Source of the DNA: Deinococcus radiophilus
Lineage (GTDB): Bacteria; Deinococcota; Deinococci; Deinococcales; Deinococcaceae
Direction of reading: 5' to 3'
Length of the DNA stretch: 64,000 nt
Assembly (NCBI RefSeq): GCF_020889625.1
Contig: NZ_CP086380.1
Location: 763,001-827,000, forward strand
Shown: piece by piece, positions 11,658-24,010 of the stretch
How positions within the stretch are numbered: the stretch's first letter is position 1
Layout: the number at the start of each line of letters is the position of its first letter
Notes under the pieces: generated by a model
Databases searched by the model: none
What the model was told of the DNA's origin: nothing
Seen by the model: the letters and a program-made list of their open reading frames with translations, nothing else
Program-made: the position numbers and the translations under genes

Positions 11658-13015
11658 GCCGCCCACCCACGTCCGAAGGGGGCTGGCCCCATGCTGCCAC
11701 GGTAGACGACGCCGACCCACCATCAGGGGGCTGGACTGAGCGTCTGAATGACTGGATGACGCCGGGCATCCGCATTAAGCGCTGGATCCTGCTGTTGATG
11801 GTTGCTTCTGTGCTGGGGGCGTTCTCGCTGCTGGCCTTCTTCTGGATGAGTCCACTACGTGCGGTGATGTCGTCCTTCATTTACCGGGCACAGCTGTGGT
11901 TGCTGGAGAGTATCTCCTCACCGTGGCTCGTGGCGCTGGCCCTGGTAGTGTTGGCCGCAGCGGCGGCTATTTATGGCATTGTTCAGATCAACCGCACCCT
12001 GCTGTGGGCTGCTGGCATGGAACCAAAGCACGTAGCCAGAGCCATGTCTGGGCAACATACCCTGAGTCGGGAACCCCGCATCGTGGCTGTAGGAGGGGGG
12101 ACGGGGCTATCCAATCTGCTCCGTGGACTTAAGGAACACAGCAGTAACCTGACCGCAGTGGTCACGGTGGCAGATGACGGCGGTTCCAGTGGCCAGTTGC
12201 GTCAGAGCCTGAATATGATTGCCCCTGGTGATTTGACCGATTGTTATGCGGCACTCTCCAAGCATCCGGCCCTCAGTCAGTTGCTGTTGCACCGCTTTGG
12301 ACGTGGAGAGGGGCTGGAGGGCCATACTTTCGGTAATTTGTTGTTGGCCACCTTGAGCGAGGAGCGTGGTGGACTGGCTCCGGCATTAGGTGATCTGCAC
12401 GAAATTTTGCGGATGCAGGGCAAGGTCTACCCGGCGACCACTGAGCCTACGACACTTGTGGCCCGCCTCAGTGACGGCCGCACGGTGCGTGGTGAGAGCC
12501 GACTGGCGTCCGAGTTGGGAGGGGCCACCGTCCGTGAGGTTTTGCTGGACCCTCAAGAGCTCCCTGCTGTGCCTGAAGTGATCCACGCCATCGAAGAAGC
12601 CGATCTGATTGTGCTGGGTCCAGGCAGCCTCTTCACCAGCATCTTGCCCGTATTGCTGGTGCCGGAGGTGGGGGAGGCCTTACGCAACACTTCCGCTCCC
12701 ATCCTGTATGTGGCCAGCCTGATGACCGAACCTGGCGAGACAGAGCGGCTCAGCCTGGAAGATCATTTTTCGGTGATCTCAGGCCACCTGGGACGTGCAC
12801 CCGACTGGATTCTGCTCAATAGTCAACCACTTCCGTTGGCGGTGGTACAACATTACGCGCAGCAGAGAGCAGAACCCTTAGTCCGTAGCGCGGGTGGGCG
12901 CAATCTACGTTCGCGGTACCGCTATGCTCCGCTCTTGGATCAAGCGGCCAGTCCACTCGCCAACCATCATTCCGCTTTGTTGGCACAGGCTATCTTGCAG
13001 CTTCTAGAGCATTGA
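11654..13015 (+). CDS. yvcK: YvcK/CofD-like gluconeogenesis factor with N-terminal membrane helices
   Basis: YvcK proteins bind UDP-sugars and are needed for growth on gluconeogenic carbon and for cell-wall homeostasis in Firmicutes. Here the catalytic-like domain begins near residue 135 ([19 protein letters not shown], then [14 protein letters not shown]). It is preceded by two membrane helices (about 36-60 and 90-115), giving 453 residues against about 320 for the soluble form. It is coupled to rapZ, the usual partner, but whiA, the common third gene, is absent. Confidence 0.9.
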   Translation: MSRPPTSEGGWPHAATVDDADPPSGGWTERLNDWMTPGIRIKRWILLLMVASVLGAFSLLAFFWMSPLRAVMSSFIYRAQLWLLESISSPWLVALALVVLAAAAAIYGIVQINRTLLWAAGMEPKHVARAMSGQHTLSREPRIVAVGGGTGLSNLLRGLKEHSSNLTAVVTVADDGGSSGQLRQSLNMIAPGDLTDCYAALSKHPALSQLLLHRFGRGEGLEGHTFGNLLLATLSEERGGLAPALGDLHEILRMQGKVYPATTEPTTLVARLSDGRTVRGESRLASELGGATVREVLLDPQELPAVPEVIHAIEEADLIVLGPGSLFTSILPVLLVPEVGEALRNTSAPILYVASLMTEPGETERLSLEDHFSVISGHLGRAPDWILLNSQPLPLAVVQHYAQQRAEPLVRSAGGRNLRSRYRYAPLLDQAASPLANHHSALLAQAILQLLEH

Positions 13016-13052
13016 CCTGTGCTTCCGGTTCCCAGAGTGTTATAAGCATCAA

Positions 13053-13082
13053 AGAAAAGGGACCCCGCAGGGTCCCTTCTTC
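13053..13082. terminator. Bidirectional terminator between yvcK and the SLH gene
   Basis: Stem AAGGGACCC/GGGTCCCTT with a CGCA-type loop, followed by TCTTCT on the plus strand. The A-rich 5' flank gives TTTTCTTT on the minus strand. It separates two convergent genes. Confidence 0.8.
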
Positions 13083-13100
13083 TAGGACTAAGCTTGAGGC

Positions 13101-14315
<1,215 letters not shown>

Positions 14316-14624
14316 AACTCTCTCCTTGTGCACAAGTCAGCTCTCACACTGACCCAGTGTCTCTGGCTGATCTCCCGAAAGAACCCCTGGGGCCTCTTGG
14401 AGAATCAGCGGTGTAGTGCTGGACACTGATGCTAGGTCCATCTCACTGCAGGCATAGCATAGCACCCGTTTTCCGCTCAGAGAAAGCCATGATCTGAGGA
14501 ATGATCTTAACGTAACAATGAGCTTTCATCACATTCTGATCAGGTAGGGACCGTGTTTCAGGGGTTTGGTCCAAGAAAATAAATGAAGGAATCTTTATTG
14601 GTGCGAAGAGCCGCCTGGTCCTGT

Positions 14625-15501
14625 AAGTAACCGCGAATAGGGGTTGACAACATCTAGTCAGGTCATCAAGTCTCTGTATTTCAGGTTGTGTGCCAGGACA
14701 TGGAGTGCGACTTTAAGTCTCAAACTCGGCATTGTTTTTACCTGTCCCCAAAGGAGTCCAGCACCGACCAGAACCGAGAATGCCGACTCAACACACTTCC
14801 TGGCCGCTCCAAATTCTTCTCGCCAACGTGGTCTGGGCTTCCGTGCATTGATTTTTGGTGGTGTGATAGTCGTCAGCGACTGATAGCCCTTATCTCCAAT
14901 CTGCTGTGGCCCGCCGTAAGCGGGCCACTTTCGGTTCATCTCACACAAGACGCTGTAGTCGTGCTCGTTGGCAGGGCGGATATCGTACGCCACGATTTCA
15001 CCGTTGAGTCCGCACCAGGCGTGAAGCTTGAATCCAAAGACCAGGCCAGCGGTGCTGAAACCATGCTTGGCACCCCTGAACTTGCAACGCGGTGCTCGTT
15101 TGAAGGTACAGACGGGGAGTGGTTCAGAATCAACCGCCACGAAGTCCAGGGCCTGGACTTCGTGGCTCAATTGTTCGATGACGGGCAAGAGCCGTTTCAG
15201 ACGGATTCTAGCCTGTGTCTCGGAAGGCAGATTCGGGAAGTGATTGATTTTCAGCGAATGCCACCATCGGCTGAAATAAGGTTGCTTATGGAGCTTCTGG
15301 AGAATGGCGATGCCGATGAGGTTGGCATCACTGATTTTCTCGTGCTCGTGGAGCAATTTTACAGGGATGTGAGGCTGAACCCACTGGCTGAGGACTTGGA
15401 GTGCTTCGCGGATAGGGAGTATAGTAAGGTCGGGACGGCCCATAACACCGTCCCTTTCGCATTTTTAGGGTGTTGCTGTCAACCCCTATTCGCGGTAAGT
15501 A
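14625..15501. mobile_element. Insertion sequence, 867 bp, with terminal inverted repeats and 5-bp target duplication
   Basis: Ends share ACCGCGAATAGGGGTTGACA as inverted repeats (14630 inward and 15496 inward, about 20 bp perfect). AAGTA is present directly outside both ends (14625-14629 and 15497-15501), consistent with a target-site duplication. Both repeats carry TTGACA, a perfect -35 box, pointing inward. The single transposase reads on the minus strand. The element lies in the intergenic space between the Rieske gene and the SLH gene and breaks no gene that I can see. Matching flanks and clean ends suggest a recent insertion. Confidence 0.88.
14658..15443 (-). CDS. Transposase, IS982-like (DDE)
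   Basis: It has 261 residues, filling the insertion sequence. The first catalytic Asp region is [20 protein letters not shown], the DSxPxxVC pattern of IS982-family enzymes. Then come [29 protein letters not shown] and a last segment with IGDKGYQS. Family assignment is by motif recall; IS5-related groups share the same fold and are the main alternative. It is slightly shorter than most IS982 enzymes (about 290). No stop or frameshift is visible, so it may be active. Confidence 0.8.
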   Translation of the reverse strand: MGRPDLTILPIREALQVLSQWVQPHIPVKLLHEHEKISDANLIGIAILQKLHKQPYFSRWWHSLKINHFPNLPSETQARIRLKRLLPVIEQLSHEVQALDFVAVDSEPLPVCTFKRAPRCKFRGAKHGFSTAGLVFGFKLHAWCGLNGEIVAYDIRPANEHDYSVLCEMNRKWPAYGGPQQIGDKGYQSLTTITPPKINARKPRPRWREEFGAARKCVESAFSVLVGAGLLWGQVKTMPSLRLKVALHVLAHNLKYRDLMT

Positions 15502-15548
15502 TTTTCACCTGACTGGATTCAACTCAACCACCGAAAGCAGGCGCCTAC

Positions 15549-16124
15549 TTAAGTTTCCAGCCCCACAGCCCAGAGTGTGGTGCCTCGCTGCTCCAGAGCA
15601 ATACGTGAGAGTGGTCGGGTGGCCTGCCCAAAGACGGCGGCGCCAGCCCGTAGAGGATCAAACACCGAATAATGGCAGGGGCAGCCCAACTGGGGATGAT
15701 CATTGTCCTGGGCGCGGTAGTTGTAAGCCAAGGCGAGGACTTCTGGATCACGGACCACCACCACGGGACACTGCAGGTGAGTGCAGAGCCGCGAAAAGGC
15801 GGCGAAATGCGCCGCACCGTCGCTAAGGCCGCCACTAACTGCTTCGGGGAGCCGCAGAACAATTGCAGGCGTCCCCTCATAACTGAATTCGAGACTGTCC
15901 CAGACTTCAGGAAGTGTAGCGATTTCAGTGATAGGTGCAGGTTCGGTCATCTGAAAGTCAGGATCGCCGGGTGCCTCTTTGCTGCCCAGAATTCTTTCGG
16001 CCCGTAGGCCCAGCCAGCCAAATGTTCCCAGGGTGCCAACAACAGGTACAGTCCACCAGTACCCCAGCAGATCGCGGCGGCTGAGGCGGCGATAGGGGCG
16101 CTGAGGAGGAGGATGCTCAGTCAT
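15549..16124 (-). CDS. Rieske [2Fe-2S] protein with twin-arginine signal
   Basis: Electron-transfer protein of 191 residues, probably of a cytochrome bc-type complex or a related periplasmic chain. The N-terminus RRLSRRDLLG followed by a hydrophobic stretch (VPVVGTLGTFGWLGL) is a Tat-type signal anchor. The two cluster-binding boxes are CTHLQC near 110 and CPCHYS near 145. It is the last gene of the ccm operon, overlapping ccmI by eight bases. No cytochrome b gene lies nearby, so its partner complex is encoded elsewhere. Confidence 0.93.
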   Translation of the reverse strand: MTEHPPPQRPYRRLSRRDLLGYWWTVPVVGTLGTFGWLGLRAERILGSKEAPGDPDFQMTEPAPITEIATLPEVWDSLEFSYEGTPAIVLRLPEAVSGGLSDGAAHFAAFSRLCTHLQCPVVVVRDPEVLALAYNYRAQDNDHPQLGCPCHYSVFDPLRAGAAVFGQATRPLSRIALEQRGTTLWAVGLET

Positions 16125-17175
16125 CCGCTTGCCATTCCATCAGCAGATTCAGTAGCCCTTCTAAGTCCTCGTCCTGTAAGTCGGGATAGGCGGGCATGCT
16201 GCCCTGGCCGTGCTGGATAATCTCCGCTGCCGCTTCCCGGCTGAGGTTGGACTTGCGGAGGGAGGGACCCAGGCCACCGCCACCTGCTGGGCCGTGACAG
16301 CTGGCGCAACTGGCCGCGTACAGCGCCAGTGCCGGACTGGCCGAGTTCTGGGCTGTCCGAATAGAGGAGATAAGTTCGTCGGCATCTCGGCCCTGGGGAT
16401 TCAGTTCACGGTAACGCTCCAGCGCAGTCAGGGCCTGTTCCTCCTGACCAAACTTGACCAGTGCGTAACCGAGCAGCAGGTGCGATTCTGCCTCGTCCGG
16501 GGCCAATTGTGCCGCCGTACGGATCAAGGCGAAGGCCTGTCCCGCCTCCTGATCGCTCAGGGTAGGACCGCCCATGTCTTCGCGGTTAAGCAGAAGGGTG
16601 CCTAGGCGACGTAAGGGACCAGCCTGCTGAGTTTCCAGCTTGAGCGACTCGGTATAGGCCCGCATGGCCTCGGAGTAGGCAGCTTGTTCGAAGGCGGCGT
16701 CACCCCAGGCGTTGTAGGTGACGACGCTGGGCTGCGCCTGTGCTGCGGCCCGCAGTCCCGGTAAGCGCTGGGCGGCAGTGACCTGAGCCGCCTCGGCAGC
16801 GTCCAGCCCCAGCTTTTGCCACTGCGGCACGAAGGTCAGCGTGGCACTCGCGGTAAGGAGGACAGCGGCCAGCCAGCCTATGCGGGCAGCTTGGGCGCTC
16901 CGGCCCAGCCTCTCCTCAGTGGGCGGCGCAGCGGGAAGTTCGTCCAAGCGCCGCAGCACACGGGCGGCTTTGACTTCCAGGGCGGTGCGGGTGTGATCCT
17001 GCTCTGGCGTGTCTGGAAGGCCCAGCAGCTCGGCGTACAGTTGGTCACGCTCGGCCAGCAGGTCGCTACGCTGTTGGGCTAAAGGGTCACGTAGTGGTTG
17101 CAGCAGTGGCAAAATCACCACTGCCAGCGCGGCCAGCACCATGATCAGTAACAGGAGGAGCAGTGCCAGACTCAT
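16117..17175 (-). CDS. ccmI: CcmI/CycH-like TPR protein fused to a C-terminal cytochrome c domain
   Basis: CcmI presents apocytochrome c to the haem ligase CcmF/H. It has 352 residues: an N-terminal membrane helix (LALLLLLLIMVLAALAVVIL), a cytoplasmic coil (ERDQLYAELLGLPDT), a second helix near 95-115, then TPR helices near 150-275. After these, unlike standard CcmI, the chain continues into a class I cytochrome c fold with CASCH near 290 and a distal-Met candidate GSMPAYP near 330. The ATGA-type overlap with ccmH places it in the maturation operon. Either the protein is itself a substrate or the haem has a redox role in maturation; I cannot tell which. Confidence 0.85.
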   Translation of the reverse strand: MSLALLLLLLIMVLAALAVVILPLLQPLRDPLAQQRSDLLAERDQLYAELLGLPDTPEQDHTRTALEVKAARVLRRLDELPAAPPTEERLGRSAQAARIGWLAAVLLTASATLTFVPQWQKLGLDAAEAAQVTAAQRLPGLRAAAQAQPSVVTYNAWGDAAFEQAAYSEAMRAYTESLKLETQQAGPLRRLGTLLLNREDMGGPTLSDQEAGQAFALIRTAAQLAPDEAESHLLLGYALVKFGQEEQALTALERYRELNPQGRDADELISSIRTAQNSASPALALYAASCASCHGPAGGGGLGPSLRKSNLSREAAAEIIQHGQGSMPAYPDLQDEDLEGLLNLLMEWQADD

Positions 17176-17678
17176 GTTTGATCCTTCTGCCGGGTCGTTA
17201 CGGTGTGGCCCGATTGCCGGGCGGCCAGATCACGCTGCACTTGCGCCAGATAGGGATCTTCAAGGTCACCAGAGAGAGTGACAGTCTCAGCTTTCGCCTG
17301 GCGGCGGTTGAGTATTCCCCACAGCCACCACCCACCCAGGCCCAGGGCCAGCAATGGCCCGGCCCACAGCACCAGATTGGCCCCTTCCTTGGGTGGGTCC
17401 AGCAAGACGAACGGACCATAGCGGGCCTCGAAATGCTCGAAAATCTCACGCTCGGAGCGGCCCTCGGCCACCAGCCGTTCCACCTCAGCCCGCATCGCGC
17501 GGCTGATGTCGTTGGTACTTTCGGCGATTGACTCTCCGGTGCAGATGGGGCAGCGCAGACTCTGCTGAACCTGCTCCGCGCGGACCAGTTCGGCTGGGGA
17601 GAGCGAGGCCCGCCCTCCGCCCAGGCTCACCAGTGCCAGCAGCGGCAATACTCGCCGGGCGAGTCTGCGGCCCGTCAT
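17172..17678 (-). CDS. ccmH: Cytochrome c-type biogenesis protein CcmH
   Basis: Thiol oxidoreductase that keeps the CxxCH cysteines of apocytochrome reduced. It has 168 residues with a signal peptide. The active-site [15 protein letters not shown] lies near 38-52, then the helical [17 protein letters not shown]. The conserved [10 protein letters not shown] comes before the C-terminal membrane helix ([20 protein letters not shown]). It overlaps both neighbours by four bases. Confidence 0.95.
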   Translation of the reverse strand: MTGRRLARRVLPLLALVSLGGGRASLSPAELVRAEQVQQSLRCPICTGESIAESTNDISRAMRAEVERLVAEGRSEREIFEHFEARYGPFVLLDPPKEGANLVLWAGPLLALGLGGWWLWGILNRRQAKAETVTLSGDLEDPYLAQVQRDLAARQSGHTVTTRQKDQT

Positions 17679-18250
17679 AGCGGGTCTACCCCGATGGCGC
17701 TCAGGCCCGCGTTCAGCCGCTCACGGGTCAGGCCTCCTGAGTCCTTGTGGCGCACGATACCCTGAGCATCGATAAAAAAGGTTTCTGGGATGCCCGCCAC
17801 GCCGTAGTTGATGGCCGTGTTCAGACGCGGGTCGCGCAGGTTGGGATAGGCCAGTGAATACTCCGCGATAAAGTCCCGTGCATTTTGTTCGACTTTCTCG
17901 TCGAACAGGACCCCAACCACCGCCAGCTGACCCTCACCCTGTCGCTCGGACAGCTCGCGCAGAAGTGGCGCCTCTTCACGGCAGGGACCACACCATGAAG
18001 CCCAGAAGTTCACCACCACCGGGCGGCCCTGCAAGCCGGAGAGCTGGACGTCAGCGCCGTCTAGGCTGGTGAGCACAAAGTCCGGCGCGGGCTTGCCGAC
18101 CAGGGATCCCCCCGCTGTCTCATTGCTGGTAGGAGAAAACAGTGCTGTTCCCAACGCGGCCACCAGGCCAAAAGCCAACAGCGGCGGGAGCCAACGTTTC
18201 CAGGCTGGGGCTGGCTGGTTGGGAGTGGGTGCAGGGTCAGGGTGAGTCAT
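17675..18250 (-). CDS. ccmG: Thiol:disulfide interchange protein CcmG/DsbE (TlpA-like)
   Basis: Membrane-anchored thioredoxin of 191 residues that reduces CcmH or apocytochrome. One N-terminal anchor ([19 protein letters not shown]) is followed by the thioredoxin domain with [19 protein letters not shown] near 80-98 and the cis-proline loop [19 protein letters not shown] precedes the ATG. It follows ccmF by 36 bases, the only real gap in the operon. Confidence 0.94.
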   Translation of the reverse strand: MTHPDPAPTPNQPAPAWKRWLPPLLAFGLVAALGTALFSPTSNETAGGSLVGKPAPDFVLTSLDGADVQLSGLQGRPVVVNFWASWCGPCREEAPLLRELSERQGEGQLAVVGVLFDEKVEQNARDFIAEYSLAYPNLRDPRLNTAINYGVAGIPETFFIDAQGIVRHKDSGGLTRERLNAGLSAIGVDPL

Positions 18251-18286
18251 GATGGTCCTTTCGGTAAATCTATGTTCAGCTGGTCA

Positions 18287-20301
<2,015 letters not shown>

Positions 20302-20302
<1 letters not shown>

Positions 20303-20802
20303 TATTCGGCAGACTCCAGCAGGTCCCTGAGCTGGTCTATCTCCGCCTGCGTTTCGGGGACTTTGTATTCTTCTGAGTGCTTGACGATGAGCTCGTCGGC
20401 CTGGAAGACGCCTGGGTCGGCCCCTTGCGCACTTTCGCTGAAGCGCCCACGGACCACCACGCCCTGACCTTCTTGGAACATGTCACTCACTGCCCCGGTG
20501 TACTGGACTGGGTAAGTGACGCTGCCGTCGGTGAGCTGGAAAGAGAGATTGAGGGTCTGGGGGTCATACTCCGCCGCCTGCGCCAATCCGCCCAAGCGCA
20601 GGGGCTTACCGGCCAGCGTGCTTTGTTCCAACTGGTACTCCGAAGGTGTCTTGAAATATTCCAGGCTCTGGCCCAACGATCCAAAGGCCAGAAAAGCTGC
20701 CAACCCCAGCAGCGCTCCGCCCCCCAGAATCGAGGGCAGCGGACTGCGCCTGCGCCGCTTGGCCTGCGGCAGCGGGGTAACGCCGCGCTCAGGCTGGGTC
20801 AT
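20302..20802 (-). CDS. ccmE: Cytochrome c maturation haem chaperone CcmE
   Basis: Periplasmic haem carrier of 166 residues that accepts haem from CcmC and delivers it to CcmF. An N-terminal anchor ([19 protein letters not shown]) precedes a beta-barrel domain. The segment [10 protein letters not shown] near 140-150 holds the His and Tyr expected for covalent haem binding (HxxxY). Overlaps ccmD (ATGA) and ccmF. Confidence 0.94.
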
Positions 20803-20975
20803 GCGTGTTCCTCAGGAGTGAATGAGGCAGAAGGCTGCTGCACCGGGCGATGCCGCGCGGCCCACGCACGCTCCGTCTTCAGGCGGCGCCACAGCCACAG
20901 CAGATAAGCTGCCAGCAGCCCAAAAGTTACGGCGTAGACGATCACCACATAGGTCACATATTCAGGATGCTCCAC
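20799..20975 (-). CDS. ccmD: Small membrane protein CcmD
   Basis: It has 58 residues (first part GTG-EHPEYVTYVVIVYAVTFG), one membrane helix followed by a basic RRLKTERAWAARHR. CcmD helps release holo-CcmE from the CcmABC complex. Recognised by size, topology and position between ccmC and ccmE. The GTG start overlaps the ccmC end by 14 bases and has GGAGGT five bases before it. Its stop forms ATGA with ccmE. Confidence 0.85.
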   Translation of the reverse strand: MEHPEYVTYVVIVYAVTFGLLAAYLLWLWRRLKTERAWAARHRPVQQPSASFTPEEHA

Positions 20976-21726
20976 GGGCCACCTCCAGATCAGCGGCGCT
21001 GCGTGGCGGCAGCTCGCCCATCAGCTCCAGGTCTTCACGGCGGTCGGTCAGTTCAGCCAAGCCTGCGCGCACACGCAGCAGATACAGATACAGCAGCGTG
21101 AAGGCCAACACGCCTGCTATCAGGGTCCAGCCGTAGATCGGTGATCCCGCAAAGCTGGGGCCTCCCTCATCCAGCACCTTCACGGTCTGGCTCTGGTGTA
21201 GGCCACGCCACCAGTTCACGGCCATGTAGTTGATCGGTACATACAGTGTGCCCATCAGGCCGATTACGGCAGCCACGCGTGCGCGGCGTTCGCGCTCGTC
21301 AATCATGGAGCGCACCAGCAGGTAGCCCCCATAAATCACCAGGCTGAGGGCGGTGGTGGTCAGGCGAGCGTCCCAGTCCCAGTACACGCCCCAGGTAGGC
21401 TTGCCCCAGAGCATCCCACCGATCAGGGTGGAGACGGTGAAGAGAACGCCCAGCTCGGCAGAGGCCAGGGCCAAGCGGTCAAATTTGAGGTTGCGTTTCA
21501 GCAGATAGAGCAGGCCAAACAGCCCAGTACCGAAATAAGCCAGGTAGCTGAGCCAGGCAGACGGCACATGTACGAACAGGATGCGCGACAGCACGCCCTG
21601 TTCTTCGGTGGCAGGGGCGCTCAGGCCCAGGCCAGTGGCCGTCAGCAGGGCCAACAGGGCCGCCCAGCCCAGCACGGGGGTCAGGCGGTCAGGTCGTGGA
21701 AGGGTCATGGTCGGATGTTGGGTCAT
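20962..21726 (-). CDS. ccmC: Haem exporter / haem-handling protein CcmC
   Basis: Presents haem to CcmE at the outer face of the membrane. It has 254 residues and six membrane segments. The WWD-type motif WGVYWDWDARLTTTALSL lies near 125-143. First gene of the operon. The ABC-type partners ccmA and ccmB, usually upstream, are not present; 283 bases without a gene separate it from the divergent rhomboid gene. The ATG at 21726 has no clear Shine-Dalgarno sequence; an ATG seven codons in (MTLPRP) is an alternative. Confidence 0.93.
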   Translation of the reverse strand: MTQHPTMTLPRPDRLTPVLGWAALLALLTATGLGLSAPATEEQGVLSRILFVHVPSAWLSYLAYFGTGLFGLLYLLKRNLKFDRLALASAELGVLFTVSTLIGGMLWGKPTWGVYWDWDARLTTTALSLVIYGGYLLVRSMIDERERRARVAAVIGLMGTLYVPINYMAVNWWRGLHQSQTVKVLDEGGPSFAGSPIYGWTLIAGVLAFTLLYLYLLRVRAGLAELTDRREDLELMGELPPRSAADLEVARGAS

Positions 21727-21997
21727 GTCAGTGGGGTGGTCCTCAGGGCAGTGACCTGACAGATGCAGGCCCGGAAGGGGTGGTTGAGACTACGCCTTCA
21801 GTCTATGGACGAGTGTAGGTCGGGTCTGTTACCCAGAGGTGAATCCCCCTCCAGAGCAGAGCAGGCTCGGCTGTCTCACAGTGCTTATCACCAGACCACA
21901 CCGGTGGTGGGCAGGGCAAGGGAAGGGAGTCCCTGCCCCGCAAGAAGTTCTAAACACGCCCTGCCATTTTACTTGCCAGCCAAGGCCTCTCGGCGCC

Positions 21998-22003
21998 TAG
22001 ACT
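21998..22003 (+). promoter_or_regulatory. -10 box (TAGACT) of the rhomboid gene, leaderless layout
   Basis: TAGACT ends six bases before the GTG start. Confidence 0.45.
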
Positions 22004-22009
22004 GCCCCA

Positions 22010-22636
22010 GTGACCCGTTCTCCTGATCGTCTGCGCGACTTCCAGCCGGCTCCACCACAGCGCCCTGACCACCGGGGCAATGCCGTAGGTGCTGGTGTGG
22101 TCACGGCCCTACTGATCGGATTGATTTGGGTACAAGAGATCGCCGATCAACTGCTGTTGGGCGTCAATCTGGACCGGCTGGGCATTTATCCCAGGAACCT
22201 GGCGACCTGGTGGCATATTTTTACGGCCCCGTATCTGCACGGCGGCTGGGAGCATCTGATCGCCAATACCTTGCCACTGGCGACTCTGGCGTTTATGTCG
22301 GCGGTGCGCAGTGTGGGACGCTTTTTGACGGCGACCCTGATCATCATGGTGGTCGGCGGGGGGCTGATCTGGTTGCTGGCCCGGGGCGGCAGTGCCCACT
22401 TGGGGGCCAGCATCCTGATTTTCGGGTATTTCGCCTACCTATTGGGGGTGGGCTGGTGGGAGCGGACCCCGGCGGCCATCGGCGTGGCGACCATTGCCGC
22501 CGTGCTGTACGGTAGCATCCTGTGGGGCGTGCTGCCGACTGACCCCCGCGTATCGTTTGAAGGACACCTTTTCGGCTTTATCGGTGGGCTGGTGGCGGCG
22601 GCCATGCTGCACCGTCAACGTCCAGGGGGACGCTGA
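22010..22636 (+). CDS. Rhomboid-family intramembrane serine protease
   Basis: It has 208 residues and about six membrane helices. The catalytic pair is seen as Ser in [12 protein letters not shown] (helix 4, near 128) and His in [11 protein letters not shown] (helix 6, near 184). The loop-1 region [14 protein letters not shown] has the conserved H-x-x-x-H...N arrangement. Cleaves membrane proteins within the bilayer; the substrate is unknown. GTG start with a -10 box six bases before it. Stands alone between divergent ccmC and a convergent VOC gene. Confidence 0.9.
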   Translation: MTRSPDRLRDFQPAPPQRPDHRGNAVGAGVVTALLIGLIWVQEIADQLLLGVNLDRLGIYPRNLATWWHIFTAPYLHGGWEHLIANTLPLATLAFMSAVRSVGRFLTATLIIMVVGGGLIWLLARGGSAHLGASILIFGYFAYLLGVGWWERTPAAIGVATIAAVLYGSILWGVLPTDPRVSFEGHLFGFIGGLVAAAMLHRQRPGGR

Positions 22637-22644
22637 CCTTCTAC

Positions 22645-23274
22645 CTAATCCAGCCTGACGTGTCCTTTAGGGGTAACCAGCGTCGCACGCAGGCTGACTG
22701 TCGGAGCGCTCTGGGCGACGATCTCCGTTCCGTTATATGAACCAGTCCAGTGGGCCAGACGTTCTGGGTGCGGGCTGCTCAGCTCTAACTGCTCTAACTG
22801 CACCCCCTGATCCGGCAATGACTGCGCGGGCGGCGGTGTGTCCCAGGCGATCAGGCTGGGTGCAGCACCGCCACCTGGCAACGACCCGTCCGGCGCGACG
22901 GTCAGCTGCCAGCGGGCCCCGCCCCGGCTGAGTCGGCGGGCCTGCGGATGACCAGTCAGTTCAGGCACGGCGACCACCCAGTGAATCAGGTGTGGGCGCT
23001 CGGCCAGTCGCTGCTGCATTTCGGGGCGGTCCAATTCGAACCAGCGTGGGTCAGCGGGCTGTGGGGCTGACGGGTCTATGGCGATCAATTCCAAATAACT
23101 GCCCCCCAGACTCAGCAAGAGGTTATGGGTGCCGAACTCTGCGTGCTGTCCGCCAGGTTGCAGTGAGACACCGAGCTGCTGCTCCAGCCACCGCCGTCCA
23201 TTTTCCAGAGTATCGGTGGCCACGACCAGATGATCCAGGGTCCAGTGGGTAGGCGGCATAGATTGGCTTGGCAT
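22645..23274 (-). CDS. VOC / glyoxalase-like domain protein (Glyoxalase_3 type)
   Basis: It has 209 residues. It begins with the vicinal-oxygen-chelate strand [20 protein letters not shown], then [24 protein letters not shown]. This is the arrangement of PF13468-like proteins whose substrates are mostly unknown. The metal-ligand candidates are His in LDHL, Glu in YLEL and His in [14 protein letters not shown] lies five bases before the ATG, another leaderless layout. Confidence 0.75.
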   Translation of the reverse strand: MPSQSMPPTHWTLDHLVVATDTLENGRRWLEQQLGVSLQPGGQHAEFGTHNLLLSLGGSYLELIAIDPSAPQPADPRWFELDRPEMQQRLAERPHLIHWVVAVPELTGHPQARRLSRGGARWQLTVAPDGSLPGGGAAPSLIAWDTPPPAQSLPDQGVQLEQLELSSPHPERLAHWTGSYNGTEIVAQSAPTVSLRATLVTPKGHVRLD

Positions 23275-23279
23275 GGGAC

Positions 23280-23285
23280 ATGCTA
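23280..23285 (-). promoter_or_regulatory. -10 box (TAGCAT) of the VOC gene, leaderless layout
   Basis: On the minus strand TAGCAT ends five bases before the ATG at 23274. Confidence 0.4.
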
Positions 23286-23369
23286 AATCAGAGGCCGCGA
23301 GCTGCCCCAGCTATAACTTTTCTTATACCGCTGAGAAGGGCGCCCCTGCCATCACGTAACTTAGAGGGC

Positions 23370-23942
23370 ATGAAGTTGTACACCAGAACTGGCGACAAGG
23401 GAGAAACGGGTCTGTATGGCACGGACCGGGTCAGCAAGGCCCATCCCCGCGTGGAGGCTTATGGCACAGTTGATGAACTCAACAGCATTCTGGGCGTTGC
23501 CCGCGCTCACCTGCGAGGCGAAAGCGACCCCTATCCGCGCTTGGACGCCGACCTGGAATATCTCCAGAACGCTCTTTTTGACCTGGGAGCCGATCTGGCC
23601 ACCCGGAATGACAGCCGCTATCAGGCCAAGCTGGTCCGCATGGACGCTGAGGATTCTGCCACGCTGGAAGGGTTGATTGACTTGTATCAAGCGGAGGCTC
23701 CCGCGATGACAGGCTTCGTGCATCCCGGCGGGACACTGGCTGCGGCGCAGTTGCAGGTGGCCCGCGCCGTCGCCCGCCGCGCTGAGCGTGAAGTGATTCG
23801 CCTGGGCGAACTGGAAGAGTACAACCCCGAAGTCAAAGTCTACCTGAACCGCCTGTCGGACCTGCTCTTTGCGATGGCCCGCGCAGTCAATGCCCATGCC
23901 GGCATGACGGAAGATGGCTGGCTGGTCGGAGGTCGTCGCTAG
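23370..23942 (+). CDS. Cob(I)yrinic acid a,c-diamide adenosyltransferase, PduO type
   Basis: Transfers the adenosyl group of ATP to cobalamin, giving coenzyme B12. It has 190 residues beginning MKLYTRTGDKGETGLYGTDR, the PduO/CobO2 P-loop-like signature. Then EAYGTVDELNSILGVAR, and near the end VYLNRLSDLLFAMARAVN, which is typical of the trimeric helical fold. A farther upstream ATG (23268) is in frame but lies in non-conserved sequence. The chosen ATG follows TAACTT by seven bases and also GAGGG. Confidence 0.93.
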   Translation: MKLYTRTGDKGETGLYGTDRVSKAHPRVEAYGTVDELNSILGVARAHLRGESDPYPRLDADLEYLQNALFDLGADLATRNDSRYQAKLVRMDAEDSATLEGLIDLYQAEAPAMTGFVHPGGTLAAAQLQVARAVARRAEREVIRLGELEEYNPEVKVYLNRLSDLLFAMARAVNAHAGMTEDGWLVGGRR

Positions 23943-23998
23943 CCACTGCTGGCTTTGGCGCAGTCTTTAGCTTCCAGAGGCGACACGGGCCTGACGCC

Positions 23999-24004
23999 TA
24001 GACT
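23999..24004 (+). promoter_or_regulatory. -10 box (TAGACT) of glgB, leaderless layout
   Basis: TAGACT ends six bases before the glgB ATG. Confidence 0.5.
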
Positions 24005-24010
24005 GCCGCT

